Positions 23,452 to 35,940 of a stretch of 64,000 nucleotides of DNA are shown piece after piece. Under the pieces are notes generated by a model. That model saw only the letters and a list, made by a program, of their open reading frames with translations. It was not told where the DNA came from and made no database searches. The position numbers and the translations under genes are program-made. The stretch covers positions 124,001 through 188,000 of the forward strand of contig NW_026570346.1 in the NCBI RefSeq assembly GCF_019649055.1. The letters are read 5' to 3'. Position 1 is the first letter of the stretch; the number at the start of each line of letters is the position of its first letter. The stretch is from Paramacrobiotus metropolitanus. Taxonomy: Eukaryota; Tardigrada; Eutardigrada; Parachela; Macrobiotidae.

Positions 23452-24025
23452 TTAGGCAGCCGGTGCTGCCTGCAACCTCCTCCTAACGCTGTCAAGCGTC
23501 AAGCCGAGAGAACCCCCTTCGTTCGCTGGAGGATCGCTGAGGAATGACGTGAACCTGTAAAAAGCATTCAGGTTATTTCGAAACGCACAGACAGAAAAAA
23601 TTTAATGCAACAATCTTTTCAACTAATGCAAGCACCAATTCTTATTGCCCAATGCCATTAAGTTATAGCGTTGTTGCTTACCGCGAGTCATCGATTCGGA
23701 CCTTCTCATGTTTGATTTCGGGTATAGCTTTGACGTAAGCATCGTTGTCCTTTCCAACAGTGTTCAGGGTGGACGCGAAGTTGTCGAACGCGCAGGCTTC
23801 CGTGGTGCCGCCACACGTCAGGAACTGATCGGTGCTGATGCGCACCGAGTTGTGCTGCAAAAGGTCACACTCTGAACATGCGTATCTTGCGAAAACCATG
23901 CTTGACAACTTGCTTACGTTGGGATTCTTTTGCAGCAGCTGTCCCAGCATCGTCGTCAAGTCTTTGTGGAAAGGTGCGGGAATATCGGAGTGGGAAAGGT
24001 TGGAGCTCATTTGAAAAATCGGCAT
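23452..24025 (-). CDS. MIF-like tautomerase (locus 3), intact
   Basis: Three exons: 24025-23918, 23854-23682 and 23554-23452. Intron 1 is 63 bp, phase 0, after codon 36; intron 2 is 127 bp, phase 2, within Arg94. Both positions match human MIF. The product is 127 aa, starting MPIFQMSSNL, so Pro2 (the tautomerase base once Met is removed) is present. The Lys equivalent to human Lys32 (K33) and the FLTCGGTTEACAF strand are kept. The first Cys of MIF's CxxC is present and the second is replaced by aspartate. The C-terminal exon (FTSFLSDPPANEGG...) runs 12 residues past human MIF with an Arg-rich tail (VRRRLQAAPAA). MIF proteins are small, leaderless, trimeric cytokine/tautomerases; no signal peptide is seen here. 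A TATA element lies 114 bp upstream. Confidence 0.88.
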
Positions 24026-24138
24026 GATGTCGGTAGACGACCGTTGCGAACGAAGAACGTAACTGTTGAGTGATTTCTCTTTGTTACGGAGAAGTGGTCG
24101 GTTTGTAGACTGATATGCTTTGTTTCACAAGTTCGTCG

Positions 24139-24144
24139 CTTATA
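24139..24144 (-). promoter_or_regulatory. TATA element of MIF locus 3
   Basis: Minus strand AAGCTTTATAAGCGACGAA. The AAGCTTTATAAGCG context recurs about 85-115 bp upstream of the ATG in loci 3, 7 and 8, with variants at loci 4 and 9. Confidence 0.7.
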
Positions 24145-24639
24145 AAGCTTTTTGTGAAGAGATAGTTTGCTAGCCTCGGATCGAAACGGCCAGACAAAAT
24201 GCCGGGAGATACGAGTCACACGACTGACAGTACCCTAGAATCGTCCTTAACCGAACGAAACTTGGAAGGTAATTTTATTCTGGGAAGTCACGCTAAAAGT
24301 CGTTCGTGACTTACATGGGTACTTAATCAGCCGCACATTAGGTTTTTGTCAGTAAATCTTTACTAATATATATGAACAGTGGTTTTACCACTACAGAGAG
24401 TGAACAGTTCAGGTCGCTGAGAACCACTGCGTTATGGCGGATTAAAGCTGGCAGTCCGTGTATCAGTGATAAATGGCCGATTGGCGCTGGTTTCTACCTT
24501 TCGCGATGGTTTACGAGGAAATTATAAACGCTGCGAGGAAAATCTGATGGTGGATATCGTTGGCCCGGTAATTGAGTACCAATTCTAGAAGAATTACAGC
24601 ATACAACGTTATTCTAGATACAGTAATAATATTATGCAA

Positions 24640-26490
24640 GCAGTAATAGTTAAAAGGTCCGTAAAAGGGAAAGGACGTTAGCAGTAAAGTTCATCTGTTC
24701 TGTTCATCTTTACAAAACGTTTTTAAAATGGAACTATTTTTAATGACCCTCTGAGTTTCAAAAATTAATAGACTTTTCCAATACGAACGAGCCGAGCGCG
24801 AATGCGCGAGGCTACGCTGTATTCGTACAGTCTTATTGTCAGGAAGCCGTCAAAGCGTAATTCCGTCAAACTTTCACGGGTTATTATGGATAGATCAACG
24901 CGTGGTCTGCTCAATTAACTCAAGCATTACTTGAAAGCAGTTTCATGTTTCGCAGTTGTTAAACTGTGATTTTAAACTGTGCCAAAAAACTCCATGTTCC
25001 AGAATATCGCCGTCTTACTTGAAAACACGAAGCTCCACGATTGCACGTATGTATCCATCGCGGAGCGCGTGTTTTCCTGCTCCAAAAAGAGCGTCCAAAA
25101 CGAGTCATACGTTGAGTCATACAGTCATTTCGCCTAGTAGGCTGTCAAGCGTAACTCCCGTACTTTAACTCCCGTACTTTAAAGTAACTAAGTTAGTTTA
25201 TATGATATACGATTACTATAATTATCATATTTTAGAAAGATTTTCAGTGCAGCAAATGAACCGAGAATATTAAACAAGACTGCCGGAACAGTCCATAAAT
25301 TTGACTACACGTAGACCTTTTCAATACCTGTTGAGCGCGAATGCGCGAGACATACCTTGTATACTCGTACATTTTTATTATAAAATTAATTATTATAGGA
25401 GAAAGCTCGTATCACCACATAAGTCTCCGCACACCGGTTTTCACCATCACCATACTCCGCACACCACTGCTCGCACCACGTTTTGTCTCAGACGTTTTGT
25501 CGGTATTTTTTTGTGTCTACAGGAAGCACTGTAGTGTTTTACTCGTACTTTAAAAATGCGTTGCATCTGTGGAATGTTTCAGTTTTGTCAGTATAACGCA
25601 GGGCAAGTCTTTACTATACAGCATACATAATGCAGGTGAGCAAGCATAGATATGGCTGCTATACGGGAGGACGGAAACGTTAGTGCCAGAAAAGCGGATC
25701 ACGGTTAGCTATTAACGCAAATGAAAGTTGTCTAAGCGGTTCAACATATGTGACTACATGTTCTGACCAGCTTGCCATGAGCCCTAGCATGACTAGACAT
25801 ATTATTGGAAGCTATCCATTCTGTTTCTCAACCTGCTTTTAATTTTGTTTTTTCTTCCGTTCTTACGTTCTTACGTCATTCTAACAAAAATTAGACCTGC
25901 GATTTGGCCGCACAGTGAATGGGTGTTTCTCGATTCTGGTAACCGGAAACTTAGCTGCTTCGTGACCTCGCATCCTTTTCCAATCTAAACAGTCGTTTGC
26001 TCCCTGGAAGCGATGTACAAGGAGTTCCAGTTGGGATGCTTTAAGAGCATCAGGAGATTTCCGTGGTTTTTGTGAAAAATAAAAAATAATAAAAGGTGGT
26101 GTGCGGAGCATAGTGCGGAGAGTAAATACTAGTATTCGAAAGAAAAAAAAACACAAAAATGTTAAAATGGAACAGAGAAGCAATGAAAATGACTTGAATA
26201 CAAATTACAGACATACACTTTTATTCGGCAACAGCCTGTACAGAACTAACCGAGCCACCAATCTTATTGTTGATCGCTGTCAGTTAACGAGGCGACTGCC
26301 CTTCGACCAAGCACCTCTTCTGGCCAGAACCAGAACGAGCGGCATGCGGTACACGCGGCATGAAATCCTCTTTGCCACAACAAAATGGGCCTTTAGTTTT
26401 TTTGGATTTTGTAGTCGTAGGTTTGTAGCTTTCCTAAATAGCAAATCATCGCCGATATATTCGGCGCGTGGTCTACTAAGAATAAGAATT
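24640..26490. other. Unassigned repeats, no gene
   Basis: GAGCGCGAATGCGCGAG occurs at about 24793 and 25333, and GCTGTCAAGCGTAACT-like sequence at 24847 and 25141, so this is degenerate repeat DNA. The stretch around 25610-25690 (TTTACTATACAGCATA...AACGTTAGTGCC) is the inverse of 29690-29765. No coding region is supported. Confidence 0.5.
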
Positions 26491-26499
26491 TTTGATTTG

Positions 26500-26898
26500 T
26501 GCGACACTGATCGCGAATGGTAGATATTGGCACTAACCGGCCATTTACCAGTGATTTGCTGACTGTAGTCCACCGTAATCGAAAAATACTGAAACACTGT
26601 AATGGAGAGATGATTTACCGCATGCATTCTTCTGAGCGTCCGATTAAGTGCTGTTGAATGACTATTACCTCACTTTCCCGAATAGTAACCTTCAAAGTTT
26701 GCCCGCTTACGGCGTTCTAGGGTACTGTCGGTCGTGTCACTGTCATTTTCCCGGAAGTTTGTCTGGGCCTTTCGATCTGAGCCGCTGCAACTCTCTGTTT
26801 CAGAAAGCTTTATACGCGTCGGATTTGTGTACCAACACATCAATGTCTTCAAACACAAAGTGAGTGTTCTCCGCAATATCTCTTCGTCTATGGAAACG
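26500..26898 (+). promoter_or_regulatory. Duplicated MIF upstream region (locus 4)
   Basis: Collinear with 40060-40496 upstream of locus 7: GCGACACTGATCGCGAATGG, GGCCATTTACCAGTGAT, GGCGTTCTAGGGTACTGTCG and AAGTTTGTCTGGGCCTTTCG. The TATA element has decayed to AGCTTTATACGCG (TATACG at 26811-26816), 85 bp before the ATG. Confidence 0.7.
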
Positions 26899-27596
26899 AT
26901 GCCGCTCTTTCAGCTGAGCACCAATCTTTCCAGATCCGATTTCCCCGCACACTTCCACGAAGACCTGACGAAGATGCTGGGACAACTGCTGCAAAAGTAT
27001 CCCAACATAAGCAAATTGTCAGGCACGGTTTTCCCCAGATAGGCTGGTTCAGAGTGTGACGTTTTGCAGCACATCTCGGTGTGCATCTGCACAGATCAGT
27101 TACTGACGTGCGGAGCACCACGGAAGCCTGCGCGTTCGGCAACTAGGCGTCCACCGGAAACTGTGTGGGAAAGCACAACCATGCGTGTGTCGAAGCAATG
27201 TCCGCATTCATCTACGAGAAACCGGGAATTCATGGCTCGCGGTAAGGAAGAACGTATATATTTTTAACCACAATAACGAATACGATTCTGTTTTCGGTAT
27301 AAGTAAAAGTATACATACGTACACATAAAAGTACCGTCTTCATAAAGTATATATGGAAAGTATACTAATATAAAAATTATATATAAAAGTATACATGAGT
27401 ATACATAAACGTGCAGTATACTTTAAGTAAATACAAAAGTATACATATATAAAAAGTATATATGCAAGTATACGGGTATACATGGGCGTTGTGATGACTG
27501 AGCTGTTTTGGCAGGTTCACGCTGTTCCTCAGCGATTATCCAGCGAACGAAGTGGGTTTCCACGGCTTCACGATGGATAGCTTCAGGCAGAGATAG
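26899..27596 (+). pseudogene. MIF-family pseudogene (locus 4)
   Basis: Exon 1 (26899-27006) is intact and starts MPLFQLSTNL. The intron 1 donor is mutated from GT to AT (27007), and the unspliceable intron carries an in-frame TAG. Exon 2 (27070-27241) has a 1-nt deletion at CGGAGCACC (CGGAGGCACC elsewhere) and a TTG-to-TAG change in the GNLAS motif. Exon 3 (27515-27596) follows a GCAG acceptor but stops early (FRQR-TAG). Four independent lesions make it non-functional as a MIF. Intron 2 is expanded by a TATAC-rich tract. Confidence 0.9.
27290..27485. repeat. AGTATACAT-type simple repeat in MIF intron 2
   Basis: Degenerate repeats of (A)AGTATACATA/ATATAAAAGT. A shorter related tract is in intron 2 of locus 7 (about 40895-40995). 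The group II copies (loci 3, 8, 9) lack it. Confidence 0.85.
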
Positions 27597-27839
27597 CAGA
27601 CTGCACCCGCTGCCTACTTGTTCCCTCAGCGTTACTGCCATTCTACTGCTCACAGACTCTGTCCGGCTAAATTACATAGTTTCGTCTATCCGGTCGATCG
27701 AGTCCTGTGTAATCTCACTGGGTTTTGTGTTTCGCTTTGGGGTTCCGCAAACGGCGCTTTTGTGCCTGAATGCTGTCTATAACGACGTACCGGCGACCGG
27801 ATAGAAAGCGCCATTCGGAATTGCTTGCACAAACAATTT

Positions 27840-28990
27840 TGATTCCTTCTATGATTTGTTTGGCACTTTAAACTTTCTTGTTTAGAGATTGTTCTATGTT
27901 TGTATCAAACATTCCTACCTGATTTCAGATCTGCACATAATTATTCTGCCGATAAAAGAACATTTGTCATCGCGTGAAGCTGCTTGAACTAGTATAATCA
28001 CGCATCGTAATAATAATACGGTATACGCGGGAAAAGCTCGAATGTCCCATCAAGAACGTGTTCTTTTATTTCGTCACCGGAAGCGGAAGTTGAATAGACT
28101 CGCGCAACGCTGCCATCGGCCGGCAGTTACGTAAATAGTAAACGCCTCTGGTACGTTGTGGCTGCATTTGCTTTTTGACGAGAATCAGTTTTTATAAATA
28201 ACTGTCGTGTCCACCGTTTCTCTTCATCTCGAATGTATTCCATTGGGAAACATAAGCACATTACCCGGATACTGGAAAGATGCTCGACGGATACAGTTAG
28301 GATACATTAAGATTGCGATATTGCAGTATGGTCGAGACAACAGGCTATCGATGAAGGTGTTATCCATGCAAAATATTCATGTCGGACGTTGGAAGATTTG
28401 TCTTATCTCGATACTGTTCTCGACATCTCCAAGTTGTTAATTTTTATGGTGGTTTTTTCGGAGTTCCTTGCGCTTATTATTGGTATCTCCCATAAACGTA
28501 TCGGCATTCTGCAACTTTCGGGATCTGATGTTTAAGTACGCGCGTGACGAGCTTTTCTGGCGTGAGATCATGGTATCTCAGCTTAACGAGGGAATTACGG
28601 GCATCGAGAACCAAAATGCCAGGAAATTCTCTTAATGGTAGCGACGAAAAGCGGGCGCTGTGATCCCCAAGGAAATAACTACTCCTTGTACTCATACACC
28701 GTGACTTATTGCGCCGATGTGTCGTACATTGATCGCCGAGTACTTCATGTGCAGTGCTTATTGGTCTTGTGCGGATGGATTCGTGCTGATCACGTCCGTT
28801 GCTCATCCGTCCGAACCGGGATGTCGAACCTCGCATCCCGTTCCGAGCGATTAGCAAGGCTCTTCGTCTGAATGTCGTCAGCAAGGAGACCACGGTGGAG
28901 CAACGCTGTCCGCTGCGGGATGACGAACACGGGTGTAACGAGTTAATTAATAAATCGTCGACCTCGCGTGGCTTTCCGTTGGGAACGATT
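27840..28990. repeat. MIF downstream block, copy 2 of 3
   Basis: Collinear with 20380-21700 and 41390-42470. The minus strand at 28477-28893 is open for 138 codons (ending GILVLDARNSLVKLRYHDLT...KVAECRYVYGRYQ). The same segment in the other two copies has stop codons and indels, so this is either a decayed exon retained here or chance. Confidence 0.7.
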
Positions 28991-28999
28991 CATATCGGC

Positions 29000-30080
29000 C
29001 GTTGAACAATGTTCTGTTCTGTTCTCGTGAATATTATTTCTCGAAAACCAGAAAGAGACTGGAAAACTATGCGATTAAATTTTAAAATCGCACAGTTATC
29101 CAGTGTCTTTCTGTACACTGGTCGTGTTTGGTGATGGCAGAATATCCAGCGTTGTCTGCTGTGTGTTTGGCTGTTTGTGGACATGCAGTGTTCCACACTG
29201 CCAGAGACGGGAACATATTTCGTCCGCACTGTATGATCGGCGTCGTTTTGTACCAAGGAGTAGAGGGAATCCCCGATGCGGGGTTATTCTCGAGAACCCC
29301 GTGTGCAGTTGCCTGATGAGTTGCGTTCCCTGATGCAAGGCAGGGAGCGAAACTCTACGGGCAGCGGCTGGGCTTGATCAATTTCAGTATTCTAATACAC
29401 CACATATGCCTTCTTGATGGATAGTTTGGATGTGAATGCACTGGAGGTGCTCGCTTTTTCATAATGCAGAGAACAGCTTCGGTATGCGCCACGGAATTGT
29501 ATGGCGAAGGTCGACCACCATTTTTCTAACACCACCATGTATACGAAAATATCGGCAGTCTAACGACACCACCATGTTTTCGTAGACCGGGAGGCATACA
29601 GTGGTAGGTTCGACTCGAATTTATATCTACATCCGACTGATACGAGCCATGTCGGTCGGTATTTTTGTGTGCCGACAGGAAGCGGCACTAACGTTCCCGT
29701 CGTCCCGTAAAGCAGCCATATCTATGCTTGCTTACTTGCCTTACATATGCTGTATAGTAAAGTTTGTTGAGCGCGCAGGCCTTACGGTAATCTTCGCAAG
29801 TTCCCGTCGCGACTGAAGCGGTCTTGCGCTGAACATCACGAATTTGGGGAGGTGCAACAAAGAACAGCTGTAAAACTTAGAAACGATGGAAAACTTAATC
29901 TCCGTAATGACCGGGCTTGGCAGACGCCACCAATGCAGCTTGTGGTTAAGTACTACTGTCTAAACTGTAAAACAAAATATTAGTTATCAGAATTTATGTT
30001 ATCTGCTGAGCGATGCACGTGCACATGTTGCCAATAAATTTCCCGCGGAGGATTTCTGATTTTCATTTCAGAGATTAACG
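29000..30080. other. Unassigned, no gene
   Basis: Includes GAAAACCAGAAAGAGACTGGA...CCAGTGTCTTTCTG at 29043-29112, a short inverted repeat with GATTTTAAAATC-like centre, and the inverse copy of 25.61-25.69 kb at 29690-29765. I support no gene. Confidence 0.45.
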
Positions 30081-30084
30081 GTTA

Positions 30085-32370
30085 TCACGGTCTGTGTGTC
30101 TGACGAGTTGCTGCCGTAATAAAGAGCAACCCTTGCGCAATACTCCCGCTAACCGCTATGTTATCTGATTAAAACGAGCAGCATTGCCATGCTGCCAGCT
30201 GACACGTGAGATGAAGATTTTGATGTTGACAGATCCGCAGTGTCAAATCATCTTAGTGTGGGCTGAAGAGCATACAAAGTCGTATTGCGGACATGCGCCG
30301 GTTGCAGGTTAAAAACATTATGTACGATGGGATTTATTTATTAGTTATGGTTTGCTGGTCGAAATTTCTACTCGTTAGAAACTGATGGGCGCCGTCAGTT
30401 GAACACGACAGAAATGATGGCACTACACCCGTCAAACACTCCGCGCCTGTGCCCAAACACGCCACTCGCGGACAGTTGTGACATTGTTTTGATGGCAGAC
30501 CGCGAATAACGGTGATCATTCTGACAATTAGCGCCATAACAATGCGGCGCTTTGTCAGCAAGCAAGAAGCCCTGCCGGTTAAATAACTCTTTATTACGTG
30601 AAACCTGTGAGAAGTTTTCCTTTATGTGCGCATTGACCCAAGCACAATGTACAAGAAATAGCTCAGTACAACGTAGTAGCTTCGTATATATGCACGAAAG
30701 CTTTCGCTTTCGCACACTGCGAATCATTTGTTTGTAGGCGAGCTAATTGCATATATACATTGCCTGAAAGCGAAAGTTTTCGTGTATGCACAAGCGTGGA
30801 CCTGTAATCTCTGTCGTACAGGTATCGTTTTGTATTGCACTCCAATATTATTACGGTGCATACAAGAACGTTTTTGGTGCCCAGGCGAGAGAGCTCGGTT
30901 CCCAGATTGGGAATCCGATTAACGTTTCGTGCCGAGATTGCAGGAAATAGGTGTCAATTGCAGGAAATAGGTGGGTGTACTGGAGACTCTCGGCAACCGC
31001 ATACTACTTCGCCCGCCGAGTGCGCCGTACATAATTCTGCAGCGCCTTTGCTTGATTGGCATTAAAACTCCATACCTTCCGTTGCACTGTTGTCGTCTGT
31101 ACGAACGAAAACATTAATCATTACTCATCAACTGATTTATTGCTCATTGTCAAGAAGCGTAATTTCAAATTGTAAAATCAGTGAGGAAGTGACCGGGTTC
31201 CCGGAACGTCATGATTTATATAACCTGACTGGAAATCGATGCACTGAATTTATACAGCATCTGGAGATGTAGAGCTTGGATCTCGGATAGCACAGTTGGT
31301 TCTAAATGTAAGCTTTAGTAAACGCTTACTAAAATCAAGGCCATTATCTCCTTCTCCTGTTGCTGGAGATTTCAGATCTAGGTTTATTACCATTACGGAT
31401 CACTCCGATTTACTTGTTCGTTCAACTTTCAAACTGTGCATCAGTTAAGCCATACAGATATGAGGTAATAAAATCCGGGGTACCGAGCGACACACAATTT
31501 TCCTTGCAAAAACTAGAAAGAAGATCCCAGAAATAATGCTAACTATACAGCCTACACTTCTGATTTTATACAGCTTCGAGGTTGGGAGTTTAAATATTGC
31601 TGTGGCCTGTGACAAAATTGCACAAGTCAATGACCTTCCCAGTACCCGTTAACTAGCTCCCTGCAGTTTCTGTAATGATGTTTTTAACGATTTATAAAGC
31701 GATCAATTGTGCCATCTTGTTCATGAGTTACTGCAATTTGCAATAATTACTTATCCAGAATCTTCCAAATCTGCGCTGCAGCGAAATCCTGTGTAACCTG
31801 GATTTCCGGCTAATCAAGGAAGCAGAAGCACGGATGAACACGTCCAAAGCGCCGTTGGCTTTATTTAGCATATGTTAATCAGCGGGTGCGCCTGCACGAC
31901 GCATGGGCGAAACAGCCATACGGCACGTACTCACGATACAAATCGGTATATGCCGCACAACCTTGTTTTTTCAACCTTTACAAATCGCAGCCCAGAACGT
32001 TCCCCGTGATTCCAACCGTGCTGCAACAATGCATTTTATGCTAACCAGCGCTACTAGTTCATATATCATGTTTCGCTTTACGTATCATTTTTTATGTATC
32101 ATTGCTTATGTATCAGTTTTCAAGTTCCAAAATGTCACTAGATCATTAATGCTGCTAAAATATAATTGTACTTACAGTAACTGCTTGTAAAGAAACCAAA
32201 AATCGTTACTATCGCCTCGTTCGGCTGCACGCACTGGGACACTTGCACATCCATGAATATTCCGGTCAAATTCTTGCCGGACGATTGTCCAGCGCAACGT
32301 TAACTGAAAGGCGCATACTGAAACCCTTATATAAGAGAAATAGTGCAGACAAAAGCAAAGTCTAGTTCTA
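30085..32370. repeat. Segmental duplication, copy B (left part)
   Basis: Counterpart of 7930-10640, with the same order and orientation at an offset of about 21.7-22.1 kb. It includes the short foldback at 30688-30795. The duplicate is interrupted at about 32370 by a reverse-transcriptase relic absent from copy A. Confidence 0.85.
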
Positions 32371-32371
32371 G

Positions 32372-32785
32372 ATCGTGAAATATCGCGATATCGGCCAGGA
32401 CTACGTGTTTTGTACTCTTGGCTTTAAAACGCTCGGGCCGCCCGGACTGGGTGCTGCCCGCACGATAACGGAATTCGGACAGATGATACGACAGGAAACC
32501 GTCGAGAAACGATCCACGGAATATGTTTGCCAACGGAACAGCATCGAAATCCAACGAGGAAATACAGCATCGATCTTGGGGACAGCGCCGATAGGGGCAA
32601 ATTTAGATCAAATTTTCTCTCTGATAAGGCCGCCTCTGTCGATTGATGCTTAATGTGATCGTTTCTGAGGTTATTGTGAAATTTTTCTGTTTAATACATA
32701 GCAAGTAGACAGCAGTATTGTACACAAGGACTTACCAGAACAACACGTTTGAAGTAAATGAAAATTCGATTAATAAAATAAAAGT
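32372..32785 (+). mobile_element. Reverse-transcriptase relic (extreme C-terminus) with 3' tail
   Basis: The plus frame 32375-32653 reads VFCTLGFKTLGPPG, then QMIRQETVEKRSTEYVCQR, then EIQRGNTASILGTAP before a stop. This matches the C-terminal signature I know as (E)TxGPxG...TGxxRSTxxLxQRxSxxxQRGNAASxLGT of the family whose preceding part appears at 19575; the match is from memory. About 130 bp of AT-rich tail follows. The insert interrupts copy B of the duplication. Only the 3' end is present, as expected for 5'-truncated target-primed insertion. Confidence 0.6.
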
Positions 32786-32786
32786 A

Positions 32787-33365
32787 ACCCGGCACATGGC
32801 ACAAAATTCTTGTACCCGCACGAAACCTTTCGCTTTCGCCCTCTCCTAAACACTTTTTATGTTGTTTTATGGCACAAATGCTGTGTTTATAGTGGCGTGA
32901 AAACCGTTTGTGCGGGCAATATCCGGCTGGAGAGTTATGACTGTTCCAAATTCCAGAATGTTTAAATTATTTTACTGTAGGTGTATCAGTACTCTTAGTA
33001 CGGACCGTTCTTCTACACATTTTGCAATGAAATGCACATCGACATTAAGAGCATTACTACAATCATCCACTGCTCCAAACTTTTTTTAAGTTTAAAATTA
33101 GTTTACAAGTTTCGAAAATAATTTTGCAGTTTGAAAAACTTGCTAGAACAGCGGATCGGTGTAAGATTGACCTAGATCGAAGCTAATGTTCGTCTCCATG
33201 CAATATATGTAGGTCGATTTTTAATGAGACTTTTGGGACCTCTAAACGGATTTTAACTTTATGGAGTTTTCTTACAGCCATAATACTGTTCTCCAGCCGG
33301 ATATTGCGCGGGTAAATGGATTTCACTCATGCCTGTGGATACAAGTCGTTCACTTATGGCACGGT
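32787..33365. mobile_element. TTAA MITE family member (older copy)
   Basis: Starts AACCCGGCACATGGCACAAA, with AACCGTTTGTGCGGGCAATA and CATCCGG-like blocks, a central AACTTGCTAGAACAGCGGATCG inverted repeat, and the inner right arm TACTGTTCTCCAGCCGGATA. It occupies the same relative place as 10647 in copy A. Confidence 0.75.
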
Positions 33366-34474
33366 TAGTACATGTATAAAATTTTCCGCATGTGTTTGAC
33401 TTGTATCCACAGTAACCCTCCGTGCCCCGCAACATCTTCAACGTATCCTTTACGTACCCTCAAAATGGTCTCCCTCACTTTGCAGGCATGATCGCGGCAT
33501 CCATCCGGTTGGCTGAGCACTGAACAAAGCACTAAACATTCAGCAGCGATTATTCCCAACAAGGTTGCTTCTGCAACAATGTACATTGCTGCAGAAGCAA
33601 GGTTACTGGGCGTTTTGCCGAGGCAGGACGGCCGAGGGACCGCGGAACTCCATCCGTTCTTCCAGCGCCCAATAAGCATTTCGGGATACGAGCGGGGGCT
33701 GCTGAACTACGACCTCGACGGAAATGTGCTTAGTGCCCACCGAGGACGGTCAGCGATCGATAGGACACACAGGAGCCAGGTTATCTGATTTCTACACTGC
33801 TGCAGGATCCTGTTCTTGATAAGACTACATGATGTCTACAGCCTGTATACAGATGTCTGCTGCGACTAGAAGAGAAAAAACGATTCACTTTTTTTCCTTT
33901 GGTACGAAACGTGCCACAGGTGATGTTACTAAGCAGGTCCTGGCCTTCAGACTACCACCCGGAACAGCCGAATCCACCGCTTCGCTATACAATACGCTTG
34001 CAATCCTACGCCGTGTAGTACTCGTATCGTAAGCCCTTCTGCAGCGGCGTTTGGGAACGAGCGTCTTCGGCCAGATTTGGATTCCCATGCTGTGTATGAA
34101 AAACACACCAGGTTTATGGGTTACTTGATCGTGATGAAACTATTTAAGTGGCCTGCATTCTTAGGTTTTCTTAGCATGTATAAAGGTTGCCTACAGATGT
34201 CTACCAGAGTATACAGACAGCCCTTCTTAAATTCAGCTGGATGTTCTGCCTGTGTATCCCGGTAATCATCTGTAGAGAGCCCGTAGACACCACAGTAGAC
34301 CTGCTGTAGTCATCTGGTTTCTTCTCGTACAGGGTGTCTACCGGTTATCTACAGCTGACTACAGTGACTACAAGATAAAAAAGAACGCTCCAGTTTTTTT
34401 CTTTGGTACGAAACGTTCCATATGATATAGTAACATGAATGCCAGTTTCTTTTGGCTAGTATCTTTTGATGGTT

Positions 34475-34590
34475 TATTTCTCAATATGTACAAGGCGAGC
34501 TTCGCTCAACAAATATAATCAAATGAGGAATTTGTCCCAATTAACGTGGGAAGGGACTGTGCACAAAACACTCATAGTATTACCACGCAT
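34475..34590. repeat. Inverted copy of 8.75-8.87 kb
   Basis: TATGTACAAGGCGAGCTTCG through GGGAAGGGACTGTGCACA is the reverse complement of about 8773-8860. It is a short dispersed inverted duplicate inside copy B. Confidence 0.9.
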
Positions 34591-34645
34591 AATCTCCAAA
34601 CTTAAAAGTTGAAACAAAAAACAGGTAGAGCGGCTCTCAGATACT

Positions 34646-34692
34646 AAAAAAATAAAAAGATACTGCTTGTTCGAAGTATCTTTTTATTTTTT
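34646..34692. repeat. A/T-rich 18-bp hairpin
   Basis: AAAAATAAAAAGATACT is followed by a 10-nt loop and AGTATCTTTTTATTTTT. On either strand the arm ends in a T run, so it resembles a Pol III-type stop, but no associated small RNA is visible. Confidence 0.9.
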
Positions 34693-35940
34693 ACACAGCT
34701 GGAACAAATAGCGTAATACGTACCTGCGTTCCTTGCCACGATATATGTTGCAACGGCCGTCGTGCGCGTTTAGCATCGCGAATGCAGGTGGCGGAGGTTT
34801 GCAGGTGACGAGTTTGTGCATGGTGGGGTTAGTGGCATAACATGATTGTTTTTTCCTGCGATGCCGTTACACTGGAACTTTGCCTGGAAGAAAGAACTCT
34901 CCCGTCTTCTCGAAACGACAAAATACTATTCGGAAAAAATAATTTAACTGTGGGGACATTTTTATAATACCGTTCCATGCAGAGTATGCGGGAACGTCGA
35001 AAACCAGTTAACACAGTAGCCGTCCATAATACTGGGATGCGTCGATTCCATGCATTTTCACCGTCTTTCAACTTGTTCGAAATCAGTAATCAACTGTACC
35101 CGTTTCTCTGTATTATCCCGATGTTTTACTTTGTTAAAAAAACGCACACGTCGAGCAGCAAAATGATACCAGTCGTACGCTGAAATAATCGTCATAACTG
35201 CACCATATTTCCAAACAGGGTTCGTAAATCGCAAGTCACCAACAACATGGGCTGCATTCCCCGTAAAAAGAGCGTCACATCTGAGGAAAAACTTTTCCTG
35301 ATACCTTGGAAGGGTGGGACAGGGAACCTGCGGTGTTCCAGGAATGTCTCGTGCAAAAATCAATGTTAAACGGAGACCGTAGATGGGTTACTGTGATGAA
35401 AATGCATCACAAGTTCACAACAATGCATTCAAAGTCTCGGTTATATAATATGTCAGCGGTTACAGGTTATAACAGACCTCCTTCTAATCTCTATAACAGA
35501 TCTCCTTCTAATCTCCTTCTAAATTTTTTGGAACAAAAAATGAAACTTCCACAGCGGCAAACTGGAGCAGAGCCCGAAGGATCTGGAAAAACGGGACCAT
35601 GCAGATGAAATGGCAAAGGATCTTAGAAGAAATCTGGAGAACTCACATTAATGTTTAACTCCAACCACAGCCGAAAACAGAGTGAGTTATGAGCGGGGCG
35701 TGGCCAGGCCGTTGCTGAACTGTGATTGGACACTAGAGCAATGGCGCCAAGCACGGTTTGTGTCTGCGTATAAACTTCTTTCAAAAAACCCTTCAGCAAA
35801 GCGACCCGGTACATAGCACTAAATGCATGTGTATCCACGGGAAATTTTGTTTTCGCGCGCTTACCAACACTTTTCTGGATTACTTTGGACATAGCGCAGC
35901 CAAATTATTTGTATATATATAGGCGTGAAATCCGGGTCAC

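Larger units (their letters stand above)
33490..35940. repeat. Segmental duplication, copy B (middle part)
   Basis: Counterpart of 14800-16600. It is longer because of about 150 bp extra at 33630-33780 and 34130-34690 sequence absent from copy A. Two direct repeats with TTTGGTACGAAACGT at about 33900 and 34410 bracket part of the extra DNA. The segment at 33935-34125 is inverted relative to copy A. Confidence 0.78.
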
